NCBI GenBank assembly: GCA_963737285.1
Contig: CAVTRT010000003.1
Coordinates: forward strand, 1,302,001-1,366,000
Source of the DNA: Trebonia sp963737285
Lineage (GTDB): Bacteria; Actinomycetota; Actinomycetes; Streptosporangiales; Streptosporangiaceae
DNA length: 64,000 nt
Direction: 5' to 3'
Each line of letters begins with the position of its first letter. Within the stretch, counting starts at the first letter, position 1. The translations under genes and the position numbers were made by a program. The notes beneath the pieces were generated by a model. It was not told the DNA's origin. It did not search any database and saw only the letters and a list, made by a program, of their open reading frames with translations. Shown here one piece after another: positions 53,140 to 60,664 of the stretch.

Positions 53140-53484
53140 CCTAGCGGCGCAGGACTTCGGCCTCCACGGCTGGCGGTGCACCTGCTGCGGTTCGGGGGAC
53201 GTGGCGGTGCCTCAGCACACCGCGGCCGAGATGCCGGGACGTGTGGCGTGTGCCGCTGGCTTCGGGACGATGGCTTCCCCGCTGGATTCCAGGTCTTGTG
53301 CCTGTCCTGCAACGACTGCAAGGGCACGGGCGAACGGTGCACGCTCGCGCATATCGACAGCAAGAAGCGCTGCTACGCCTGTAACGAGATCAAACTGCTG
53401 GAGAAGGAGTCCGGCACTGACCGAACCGCCGGTGACGGGCACGCTCGCGCTGCAAGCTGTGCGACGCCGGAGCCAGAGCAATGA
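53140..53484 (+). pseudogene. Possible HNH-type endonuclease remnant
   Basis: Two frames carry parts of a Cys-rich fold: LHGWRCTCCGSGD in one and FQVLCLSCNDCKGTGERCTL in the other, after a shift near 53240. The LCxxCNxxKG pattern is like phage HNH or endonuclease VII proteins. Too damaged for more. Confidence 0.35.
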
Positions 53485-53497
53485 GGAGGATCGCTAA

Positions 53498-53578
53498 ATG
53501 CCGAAGAGTGACATGATTGGGACCGAGGGCGAGATCACCGCCATTTACCGGGGCGGGGTGCGCCATGCCGAGGTCTGA
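53498..53578 (+). CDS. 26-aa ORF resembling the IF-1 N-terminus
   Basis: ATG at 53498 follows GAGGAGGA and encodes MPKSDMIGTEGEITAIYRGG. This parallels MPRSDFIETEGTVSRMRGHG at the start of the next gene. It stops inside that gene. It looks like a truncated tandem copy now serving as a translated leader. Confidence 0.5.
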   Translation: MPKSDMIGTEGEITAIYRGGVRHAEV

Positions 53579-53783
53579 CTTCATCGAGACCGAGGGCACT
53601 GTCAGCCGGATGCGCGGGCACGGCTTCTACACCGTGGTACTCGCCAACGGGCACGAGGTCCTCGCGAGGATGTCGGGGCGGATGTCCAAAAACCACATCC
53701 GCGTAATCCAGGACGATCGCGTGCTGCTGGCGATCAGCCCAGCGGACTGGACGCAGGGGCGCATCGTTTACCGCTATAAGTGA
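53565..53783 (+). CDS. infA: Translation initiation factor IF-1-like protein
   Basis: 72 residues, the normal IF-1 length. An S1/OB fold reads FYTVVLANGHEVLARMSGRM, then HIRVIQDDRVLLAISPADWT and QGRIVYRYK, the family's typical end. IF-1 binds the 30S A site. This gene is in an island far from any ribosomal-protein operon, so it is most likely a second copy. Its ATG has no strong site of its own and overlaps the 26-aa leader, suggesting coupling. An IS4 end follows 46 bases downstream. Confidence 0.85.
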   Translation: MPRSDFIETEGTVSRMRGHGFYTVVLANGHEVLARMSGRMSKNHIRVIQDDRVLLAISPADWTQGRIVYRYK

Positions 53784-53828
53784 TTCGCGTTACGACTTCT
53801 GACGAGCGGGCCGACGCGCCAGGGCCGG

Positions 53829-55530
53829 CCCACTGCCCTTAAGTTCCGGGACTTCTGTAGTCCGGTGGGCCTGTTTGTCGGTTTTCCGTAACGGGTGGTC
53901 ACGATGCGGATTCGAGGCGGGGAAGTGCCGGAAAGGGAACGAGGCCCCTGGTAGGACGTGTGGTGTCTAGTCATACGCCTGCCTGCTGGAGCCTCGTTGT
54001 CTGCGTATTCTGCCATGCCTGCCGTCGTGCTGCCCGCTGTTCCGGCCGGGCCCGGGCCTGAGGGGGGGCTGGCTGCCAGGGTGGCGGCGGGGCCGGGGTT
54101 GCGGGAGGACGAGGAGTGGCTGTCTGAGCTGCGGCGGGACGGGATGGTCTCGGAGCTGCTGGCCGGCGGGGTGCTCGCGCGCGCGGCGGCTGAGGGCGGT
54201 CACGGGTGCCGGATCGAGCGGGCGCTGACGGCGGTGATGATCCTGCTGTGCCTGGTCACCGGGGCGCTGTTCGCGTCGCAGTCGTATGCGATGGTGCTGG
54301 CCAGGGCCTTCGCGATGCCGGGCGCGCGGGTGCGGCCGGGCACCCCGGTGCCGACCCCGCCGGCGCTGTCGCAGGCCCGCGCCCGGCTCGGCGAGCAGCC
54401 GGCCCGGCTCGCGTTCGAGCTGGACGCCGCGCGGGACGACGTGCCGCTGTGCGAGGGCGGCGCCCTCTTCGGCCTTGAGCTGGTCATCTTCGACGGGACC
54501 ACCCTGGACCTGCACGCCTGCCCGGAGCTGGCGGCGGAGTTCGGCGTGCCCGAGGGCGGCACCCGCCCGCAGCTGCGGGTGACCGCGCTGCTGCAGGCCG
54601 GCACCATGCGGTGGCGGGCCGCCGCCGTCGGCGGATACCACGACGGGGAGAACGCCCTGGCGGACCAGCCGGAGGGCGCGCTGCGCCCGGGCCAGCTGTC
54701 CCTGGCCGACCGCGGCTTCTTCTCCATGGACCGGTGGATCCGGTTCTCCGCCACCGGGGCGCACCTGCTGTGGCGGGCCAAGAACGGCGCGAGGTCCGTC
54801 CCCTTCCGGCACCTGCGCACCCTGAAGGACGGCTCGGAGCTCGTCCTGCTCCGCGAGAGCGCCGGCATGCTGGGGAAACGGCGCCGCGACGCCGGCGACC
54901 GGGCGCTCCCCAGGCACCCGGACACCGTCGCCCGGCTGGTCTGCTTCACCATCCTGACCACCACCCGCAGCGGCCGGACGAAGAAGGCCGAGGTCCGCGT
55001 CCTGACCACGCTCCTGGACCCGGATGCGTTCCCCGCCCGGGAGATCGCGGCCGGCTACGCGAGGCGCTGGCAGGTGGAAACCGCGTTCTTGCACCTCAAG
55101 CGCACCATCCGCGGCGCCGGGCGGGAACTGCGCGGCCAGTCCCCGGAGCTCGCCCGCCAGGAAGCCTGGGCGCTGCTCCTCGCCCACAACATGATCGCTG
55201 CCATGGCCGCCCGCGCAGCGCACGCGGCCGGGACCGGCATCGCCGCCGTCTCCCTCGCCGCCGTCCTCGCCCTCGTCCGCGACCACGTCACCGCCGACAC
55301 ATGCTGCCCCCACTGCGGAAAGCGCCCCTCCGGCACCGGCGACCCGCTCGCGCCCCTCACCACAGCCATCGCCGCCCAGCCACTGAACAGGGAAAACAGG
55401 AAACGGACATCCGGAAGGACCAAGGCCGAGCGCAGGAAATGGCCAACCGAGGAAGCCACCTACGACCTCACGATAACCCCGTCAAACCTCCCACCAGCGG
55501 ACACAAGTCCGAGAACTTAAGGGCAGTGGG
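53829..55530 (+). mobile_element. IS4-family element, 1.7 kb
   Basis: Terminal inverted repeats begin CCCACTGCCCTTAAGTTC at 53829 and, on the other strand, the same sequence ending at 55530, then differ slightly. A single transposase gene fills the element. Target duplications could not be identified. Confidence 0.85.
54015..55520 (+). CDS. IS4-family transposase
   Basis: About 501 residues from ATG 54015; a TTG at 53997 with GGAG upstream is an alternative. An N-terminal IS4-type domain precedes the DDE core: VIFDGTTLDLH, SLADRGFFSMDRW and YARRWQVETAFLHLK provide D, D and E with the YREK-like arrangement. The C-terminus carries CCPHCGKRPS. The gene is uninterrupted, so the element may be active. 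Confidence 0.9.
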   Translation: MPAVVLPAVPAGPGPEGGLAARVAAGPGLREDEEWLSELRRDGMVSELLAGGVLARAAAEGGHGCRIERALTAVMILLCLVTGALFASQSYAMVLARAFAMPGARVRPGTPVPTPPALSQARARLGEQPARLAFELDAARDDVPLCEGGALFGLELVIFDGTTLDLHACPELAAEFGVPEGGTRPQLRVTALLQAGTMRWRAAAVGGYHDGENALADQPEGALRPGQLSLADRGFFSMDRWIRFSATGAHLLWRAKNGARSVPFRHLRTLKDGSELVLLRESAGMLGKRRRDAGDRALPRHPDTVARLVCFTILTTTRSGRTKKAEVRVLTTLLDPDAFPAREIAAGYARRWQVETAFLHLKRTIRGAGRELRGQSPELARQEAWALLLAHNMIAAMAARAAHAAGTGIAAVSLAAVLALVRDHVTADTCCPHCGKRPSGTGDPLAPLTTAIAAQPLNRENRKRTSGRTKAERRKWPTEEATYDLTITPSNLPPADTSPRT

Positions 55531-55892
55531 GTCCGCCCTGATCATGGCGCACCAGATCGACCTGTTCTGCGTGCCTCAGTTGGCGGACACCGGGTGCCTT
55601 GAGGCTGACCATAACGGCGGGTATTTGCGCGCCGATATCAGCCCCGCCGCCACCCTCCGTGACGGCACGCGAGGAGGACATCGGCTCCGACGTGAATGCC
55701 CCCTTGGCTGCGCACGTCAGCAGTCGGCGTTCGGCAGGGGCAACGTCCGACGCTCCCGGCGGACGACGCGCGTTCTCACCCCGCGCAACGCTGCGACCCA
55801 GCATCCTTCGTGGCAGCGCGTCTCGGTACCGACCTCCGGCTAAACTCACGTGGATCAGCCAACCACGCAGACGATACGGGAGGGACGCTCAC
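55531..55892. other. Leader region of the XRE gene, no gene seen
   Basis: The XRE frame is open through this region, but without family pattern or a ribosome site before 55893. Minus-strand frames are shadows. Confidence 0.4.
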
Positions 55893-56366
55893 ATGCCCGA
55901 CGACGCACCCAACCCAGACGGCCTGCTCGCCCGCCGGCTGGACCACCTGTTCCGCACCGTCCACCCGGCAACACGGAAGGGCTACACGCCCGCCGAGGTA
56001 GCGGCCGCCATGAACAAGGCGGCCGGGGCCCGGGTCACCAGCGGCACCTACCTGTGGCAGCTGCGGACGGGCCGCAAGGACAACCCCACCTACAAGGTGC
56101 TCATGGGCCTGGCCGACTTCTTCGGGGTCTCGCCAACCTACTTCTTCGAGGACGGCGCCGTCGAGCGCGGCGTGCTGCCACCCGAGGTCGTGGCCGCCCT
56201 CCAGGACGACGCCGTACGCGACATCGCCCTGCGAGCCGCAGGCCTGTCGGAGCACTCCCTGCAAGTGATCGCCGAGACTGTCAGCCTGGCCCGCGAGCGC
56301 GACGAGGCCCGCCGCCGGGCAACTCGCCGCCCCCGCGGGCAGGCCAGCGAACCCCAGCCGAGTTGA
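55893..56366 (+). CDS. XRE-family regulator, EspR-like
   Basis: 157 residues from ATG 55893 after GGGAGGG. The helix-turn-helix covers about residues 13-80: RKGYTPAEVAAAMNKAAGAR, TYLWQLRTGRKDNPTYKVLM, LADFFGVSPTYFFED. The C-terminal helix (VIAETVSLARERDEARRRAT) may dimerise. This pattern is like short actinobacterial EspR-type nucleoid regulators. It precedes the WhiB-primase module. Confidence 0.82.
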   Translation: MPDDAPNPDGLLARRLDHLFRTVHPATRKGYTPAEVAAAMNKAAGARVTSGTYLWQLRTGRKDNPTYKVLMGLADFFGVSPTYFFEDGAVERGVLPPEVVAALQDDAVRDIALRAAGLSEHSLQVIAETVSLARERDEARRRATRRPRGQASEPQPS

Positions 56367-56379
56367 CATAACCGTTCCG

Positions 56380-56407
56380 CTTCAGTTCAAATTGATGTGC
56401 AGGCCCC
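56380..56407. repeat. 28-bp direct repeat, right copy
   Basis: Identical to 8030-8057. It lies between the XRE gene and the WhiB-primase module, 44 bases before the second ribosome-site hairpin. Confidence 0.7.
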
Positions 56408-56450
56408 CGCCTTGACGCGAGGCACCGGGCAACCGCAACCAGGACCCCAT

Positions 56451-56483
56451 ATCGCTCCCCCGTCCCCCGACGAGCGGAGCGAT
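56451..56483 (+). promoter_or_regulatory. Second hairpin pairing a Shine-Dalgarno sequence
   Basis: ATCGCTCC (56451-56458) is complementary to GGAGCGAT (56476-56483), with GGAG serving the GTG at 56488. Bases 56451-56483 are close to 32992-33024 throughout, including much of the loop, so the element is conserved between the two integrative modules. Confidence 0.6.
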
Positions 56484-56582
56484 CGGCGTGCCATCCAGCG
56501 ACCCCTGCCAGCCCTCCCAGCCCCCACGCGGCAAGGGCGCCCGCCCACACCGTAACCGCGCGGCCTCCGCCCGCAGCCCTGG

Positions 56583-56828
56583 ATGTGGGACGCGGCCTGC
56601 GCGAGGGCTGACCCGGACCTGTTCTTCCCCAGGGAGCGGCGCGACCCCAGGAACCGTGAGGCCAAGGGGGTATGCGCCCGCTGCCCGGTCAGGGACGAGT
56701 GCCTTGAGTACTCACTGGCCACCCGCGAGGAGTTCGGCATCTGGGGCGGCGTCGATGAGTGGGAGCGCCGCGCCATCCTCAACGAGCGGCACCGCCGGCC
56801 CGGCGGTGGCACCCAGGGCGCCGCGTGA
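56583..56828 (+). CDS. WhiB-family transcription factor
   Basis: 81 residues from ATG 56583. Four cluster Cys (DAACARADP, CARCPVRDEC), FGIWGG and a basic tail are present, so it can bind a 4Fe-4S cluster and act with sigma factors. No ribosome site precedes 56583 and a stop (TAA 56553) closes the frame upstream. The GTG at 56488 behind the hairpin reads toward it and would join in frame with one extra base near 56578. The true start may be 56488 with a frameshift. Confidence 0.82.
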   Translation: MWDAACARADPDLFFPRERRDPRNREAKGVCARCPVRDECLEYSLATREEFGIWGGVDEWERRAILNERHRRPGGGTQGAA

Positions 56829-57697
56829 ACCGCCATCAGGCCAGCCTGCTGCAGTCCGCGCTGGCGATGGCGGCCCGCGGCTGGCACGTGTTCCCCTGCG
56901 CCCCCGGCGGCAAGCAGCCCGCCCTGCGCGGCAACTGGCAGCGCCACGCCACCACCGACCCGGCCCAGGTCCGCGCGTGGTGGACGGCCAGGCCCTACAC
57001 CATCGGCCTCGCCTGCGGCCCCTCCGGCCTGGTCGTGGTCGACCTGGACGTCCCCAAGGGCCCCGGCCAGGCGAGCGGGGCCGCCGCGCTCGCCAGGCTC
57101 TGCGCCCAGGCGGGCCGGCCGTGCCCGTGGCCGACGTTCACCGTGTCCACCCCGTCGGGCGGCTGGCACCTGTACTTCAGGGCACCAGCCACCCCGGTCC
57201 CGAACTCCGCGAGCCGCCTGGCCCCCCGCGTCGACATCCGCGCTGACGGCGGCTACGTCATCGCTCCCGGCAGCCAGGCCAGCGGCCGCCACTACCAGGC
57301 CCGCAACGCAACCGCCCCGGCTCCCCTGCCTGGCTGGCTCGCGGACAGGCTGGCACGCCAGCCTCCGACGCCGTCCATGCCCGAGCGCCGCCCGCTCCCG
57401 GTGGCCAGCGACGCCAGGAGCACGGTTTGGGCCATGACAGCCCTCCGCAGCGAGGCCCGCCTGGTAGCCAGCGCGGTGGACGGCACCCGCCACGACACGC
57501 TGAACCGGGCCGCGTTCAGCCTCGGCCAGCTCGTCGGCTCCGGCCTCCTGCCCGAGCTCGCCGTCGCGACCTCGCTGGCAGACGCCGCCAGGCGCTCAGG
57601 CCTGCCCGAGCGCGACATCCCCCGCATCATCGCCTCCGGCATGACCGCCGGCACCCGCCACCCCCGCGTCCCCCGCCAGCGCCCGTCCCAGCCGTGA
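56825..57697 (+). CDS. Bifunctional DNA primase/polymerase
   Basis: 290 residues from GTG 56825, overlapping the WhiB stop as GTGA. The Prim-Pol domain covers about residues 8-200: RGWHVFPCAPGGKQPALRGN, IGLACGPSGLVVVDLDVPKG (metal-binding DLD), SGGWHLYFRAPATPVPN. A C-terminal helical region (GTRHDTLNRAAFSLGQLVGS) follows. In AICEs this protein initiates replication of the excised element. It ends close to the break into the TnpB remnant, so its tail may be shortened. A degenerate copy lies at 33.4 kb. Confidence 0.85.
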   Translation: MNRHQASLLQSALAMAARGWHVFPCAPGGKQPALRGNWQRHATTDPAQVRAWWTARPYTIGLACGPSGLVVVDLDVPKGPGQASGAAALARLCAQAGRPCPWPTFTVSTPSGGWHLYFRAPATPVPNSASRLAPRVDIRADGGYVIAPGSQASGRHYQARNATAPAPLPGWLADRLARQPPTPSMPERRPLPVASDARSTVWAMTALRSEARLVASAVDGTRHDTLNRAAFSLGQLVGSGLLPELAVATSLADAARRSGLPERDIPRIIASGMTAGTRHPRVPRQRPSQP

Positions 57698-58917
57698 CGG
57701 CGGATCGCCTTCAGGAAGCCGCTCAGCCCGCCGACGTAATGGGTGTGGCGCACCTGGCCGCCCATTTCCGCCTGCAGGACCGCCAGGTAGCGTTCCAGCA
57801 CCGGGCGGGTCACGCCGGCCAGTCCGGCGGGCGGGTCGGGCAGGGCGGCGAGCCAGGCGGCGAACCGGGTCACGGCCCGGACCCCGTTCCCGGCCGTGCT
57901 GACGGACAGGCCGGCGGACAGCTGCCAGCGGGTGTGTCTCTTGGCCAGCTCCCGCAGCCATGCCTGGGGAATTCCCTCGGAGCCGAAGGTGGCCTCGGGC
58001 TTGTCGATGCCCAGGTTGCGCAGCCGCCAGGTGTCCCGCGGGTACTCGGTGTCCCAGCCGGCGCCGAACGCGAGCGCCTCGACGCGGCGGCGCGCGTCGA
58101 GGATGAACGGGCGCCAGCCGCGTCCCTTCCTCGGCGGGTAGAGGGCGGTCCACCATTCCTCGGGCTGTTGCAGCAGGGAAGACGCGCCCGCGTCGGCCAG
58201 GACGACCGCGAACGGGTGGATCTCCCTGGGCGGCAGTTTCGCGTCCTGCTCGTCGCTGCGGCACTGCAGGACGTACTGCATCTCCAGCCGGAGCCCGGCG
58301 GGCAGCCGCCGCAGGTCGACGTGCTCCTGGCCGGGGCCCGGGTTCTCGCAGGAGGCCGTGAAGTCATCAATACCGGGGCGTCCGTTGTTCTTCCAGCGGG
58401 TGTCGTGGCCGTAGCAGAACACCGACGTGCTGCGGGTCCACAGGGTGCAGTAGCCGATCCGGCAGGTCCGCGGCGGCCCGTCCGGTGCCAGCGGCGGGGC
58501 CTGCGCCTGCCAGCGTTCGGGTTCCGGGCATCCCGCGCGATACCAGCGGCTGAAGTGCCGACTGCACATCCCGCGGCCCATCGCGCCGTAGTTGCAGCCA
58601 TCGATGGCGCACGAGTCCAGCGGCAGGTGGCCGTGCCAGCCGGGCTCAGCCGTCGCGGTGAACTCCGCGAGGGAGATCCCGGATCCCCGCCACCGCTGCC
58701 CGTGCGAGATGCACAGGCCGTGCCTGCGGCGCGGCCGGTCGCAGCCGCTCACCGCGCACGGCGGGCCGCCGAAGACCGGGTCCCGCGGGTCGAAGACCAG
58801 GTCCGCGGCCCGGAACTCCGGGCGCACCGCGGCCATGAGCTTTTCCAGCAGGCCGGCGGGTGCCCGGTACTGCCTGGCCTGCCCCGGTTCTGCAGGGTCC
58901 GGGTTTTCGATGCTCAC
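57698..58917 (-). pseudogene. TnpB-like recombinase, N-terminal half only
   Basis: From GTG 58917 (overlapping the previous stop) it reads a series of Cys/His clusters (CAVSGCDRPRRRHGLCISHG, CAIDGCNYGAMGRGMCSRHF, CRIGYCTLW), then the helical middle domain (LLEKLMAAVRPEFRA lies ahead of them, TRFAAWLAALPDPPAGLAGV after). It stops at LSGFLKAIRR, where primase sequence begins. The whole catalytic domain is gone. Confidence 0.8.
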
Positions 58918-59248
58918 CGGCCGTCCTCCCCGTCGTCGAAGACGGTCGCGGCGACGCTCACCGAGACGCCGCCAAGAACGCCGCGGGCGTGCAGGTAAAC
59001 AGCCGTCCCGCCGGCAGTCGGGATCTCGCTGACGTCGTCCAGCCCCAGCGCCTGCCGCCATTGCCCGAACAGGCCGCCCCGGAGGCCGGCTGGGGCCAGG
59101 ACCTGGCCGGACAGGCTCCGCCGGATGCGGTGACGGTCCACGCGATCACCGGGATGTCCGGGTGCGCGGCCAGGATGGCAGCCGGTTCGGCGGCGGCCCG
59201 CTGCTGCCAGCGGGACCGGTCTCCCTGGCTGATCCAGCCGCCGGTCAC
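58914..59248 (-). pseudogene. Small gene between TnpA and TnpB, frameshifted
   Basis: Start overlaps the TnpA stop (ATGA) and its stop overlaps the TnpB start (GTGA). The first frame gives WISQGDRSRWQQRAAAEPAA and IPVIAWTVTA; the second gives SGQVLAPAGLRGGLFGQWRQ and VYLHARGVLGGVSVSVAATV. The shift is near 59115. Function unknown. The Tn554-like element at 40 kb has no equivalent, so this set is a variant. Confidence 0.55.
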
Positions 59249-60344
59249 CAGGTCACCTCCCGGCCGGTCAGCCAGCCGGCCCTCTCCAGCGCCGCCCGCG
59301 CGTCCTCGACCGTCAAATGACCGTACGTCGCGGACGTCGTGGTCACCGAGGAGTGACCCAAGAGCTTGGACACGACCTCGATGGACACCCCGTCGCGCAG
59401 CCAGCGCGTTGCCGCGCCGTGACGGAGCCAGTGCGGGTCGAAATCCAGCCCAGTCCGCGCCCGGAGCCGCAGGACGAGGTCATAAGCGGCCTGGCAGGAC
59501 CATGCCTGGCCCCTCGGCTCCGACCAGATGTTCACGAACACGTAGTCGGAACCCAGGTCGCCGTACTCCTCGTGCAGGTAGTCGGCATACAGCCGGATCA
59601 GCTCCGGCCCGACGGGGACGGTCCGGCCCCGGACTTGGCGCGTGCGCCGTTCGCGTTCTCCCGGGGCATGACGGTGATCTCGCACTCGGCGGCCGCGATG
59701 TCCTCATGCCGCAGGCCCAGGACCTCGCCCGCGCGACAGCCCGTTTCGTGCATCAGGGCGAAGAAGAAGCGGTCCCGCAGCCGGGTGCAGGCATCCAGGA
59801 CCGCCTGCGTCTCGGCGACGCTGAGGACCCGCGGCAGCTTCTTCGGCGCCTTCAGCGTGATCGCCCGGCCGCGATACGGCTTTCCCCGGCTCACGTGGTG
59901 CAGGAACGGCTTCCACCCGCCCCGCCCGCCGGCCCGCCACGCGGCCAGCAGGTCCCCCGGACCCTCACCGTTGCGGGCCTGATGCGCGAAGAACGAGCTC
60001 ACCGCGGCGAGCTTGCGGTTGACGGTCGTCACGCCGACCTCCGCCGCCGACGACGGCAGCACCGCGACCTCGCCCGCCCGGCCCGCCGCCGGCAACTGGA
60101 GCCAGACGACGAACTCGGCGATGTCCTCCAGCCGCGCCTCTCGCCAGTCCAGGCCCCGAAACCCGAGGAACTGCCAAAGGTCTTTCATGTCGTGGGCGTA
60201 CGCCTTCACCGTGTTCGGCGACCGGCCGATGTCGGTCAGGTAAGCCAGGAACCGGTCGACCGGGGCGACCGGCACGTCGTCGTCTCCCAGCACGGTCCAC
60301 GATCGCGTCCCCGAACCGGGGATCACCACCGGATGCACGAGCAT
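59245..60344 (-). pseudogene. TnpA-like tyrosine recombinase, one frameshift
   Basis: ATG 60344 follows GGAGGAGA. The N-terminal domain (FLAYLTDIGRSPNTVKAYAH) and first catalytic region (ETGCRAGEVLGLRHEDI) are in one frame. After a shift at about 59625, in a GGGGCCGG context, the second frame gives HWLRHGAATRWL (HxxR) and LGHSSVTTTSATYGHL (His, Tyr). All catalytic residues exist. One base corrected would give a normal recombinase of about 365 residues. Confidence 0.78.
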
Positions 60345-60448
60345 CGTCTCTCCTCCTTGAACAACGTCATGGACAAGGCAGGAGATAACCACGGATCAAC
60401 CCTCATCCGGGCAGGTGAAGACGCTCGTGATGGACGTTAAAGACACGC

Positions 60449-60664
60449 CAGTTGAGGCTAGAGATAACCGACGTGCAGTGGGTGCTGGGCCATGCCTCGC
60501 TCACGTCCACGCAGATTTACGTCGTGCCGACGGCCGAGGACGCCATCGAGGCCACGCTGGCCCACCATCGCCGCCAGTCCGAGGCCCGTCCGGCCCCGCC
60601 GGAGCCGGCGCCGGGCTACCGGGCCGAGAGCCTGGACGTGCTGTTCGGGAAAGGCCGCTGGTGA
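60449..60664 (+). pseudogene. C-terminal remnant of a tyrosine recombinase
   Basis: Reads LEITDVQWVLGHASLTSTQI then YVVPTAEDAIEATLAHHRRQ, the box II region with the nucleophile Tyr (TQIYVV), and ends at TGA 60662 overlapping the next start (GTGA). Everything upstream is missing. Divergent insertion of the Tn554-like set probably removed it. It was the partner gene of the large recombinase that follows. Confidence 0.75.

Noticed and set aside
57427..60440. Long plus-strand frames opposite the second Tn554-like set
   Set aside because: The minus strand has zinc-cluster and recombinase motifs; the plus frames are low-complexity.
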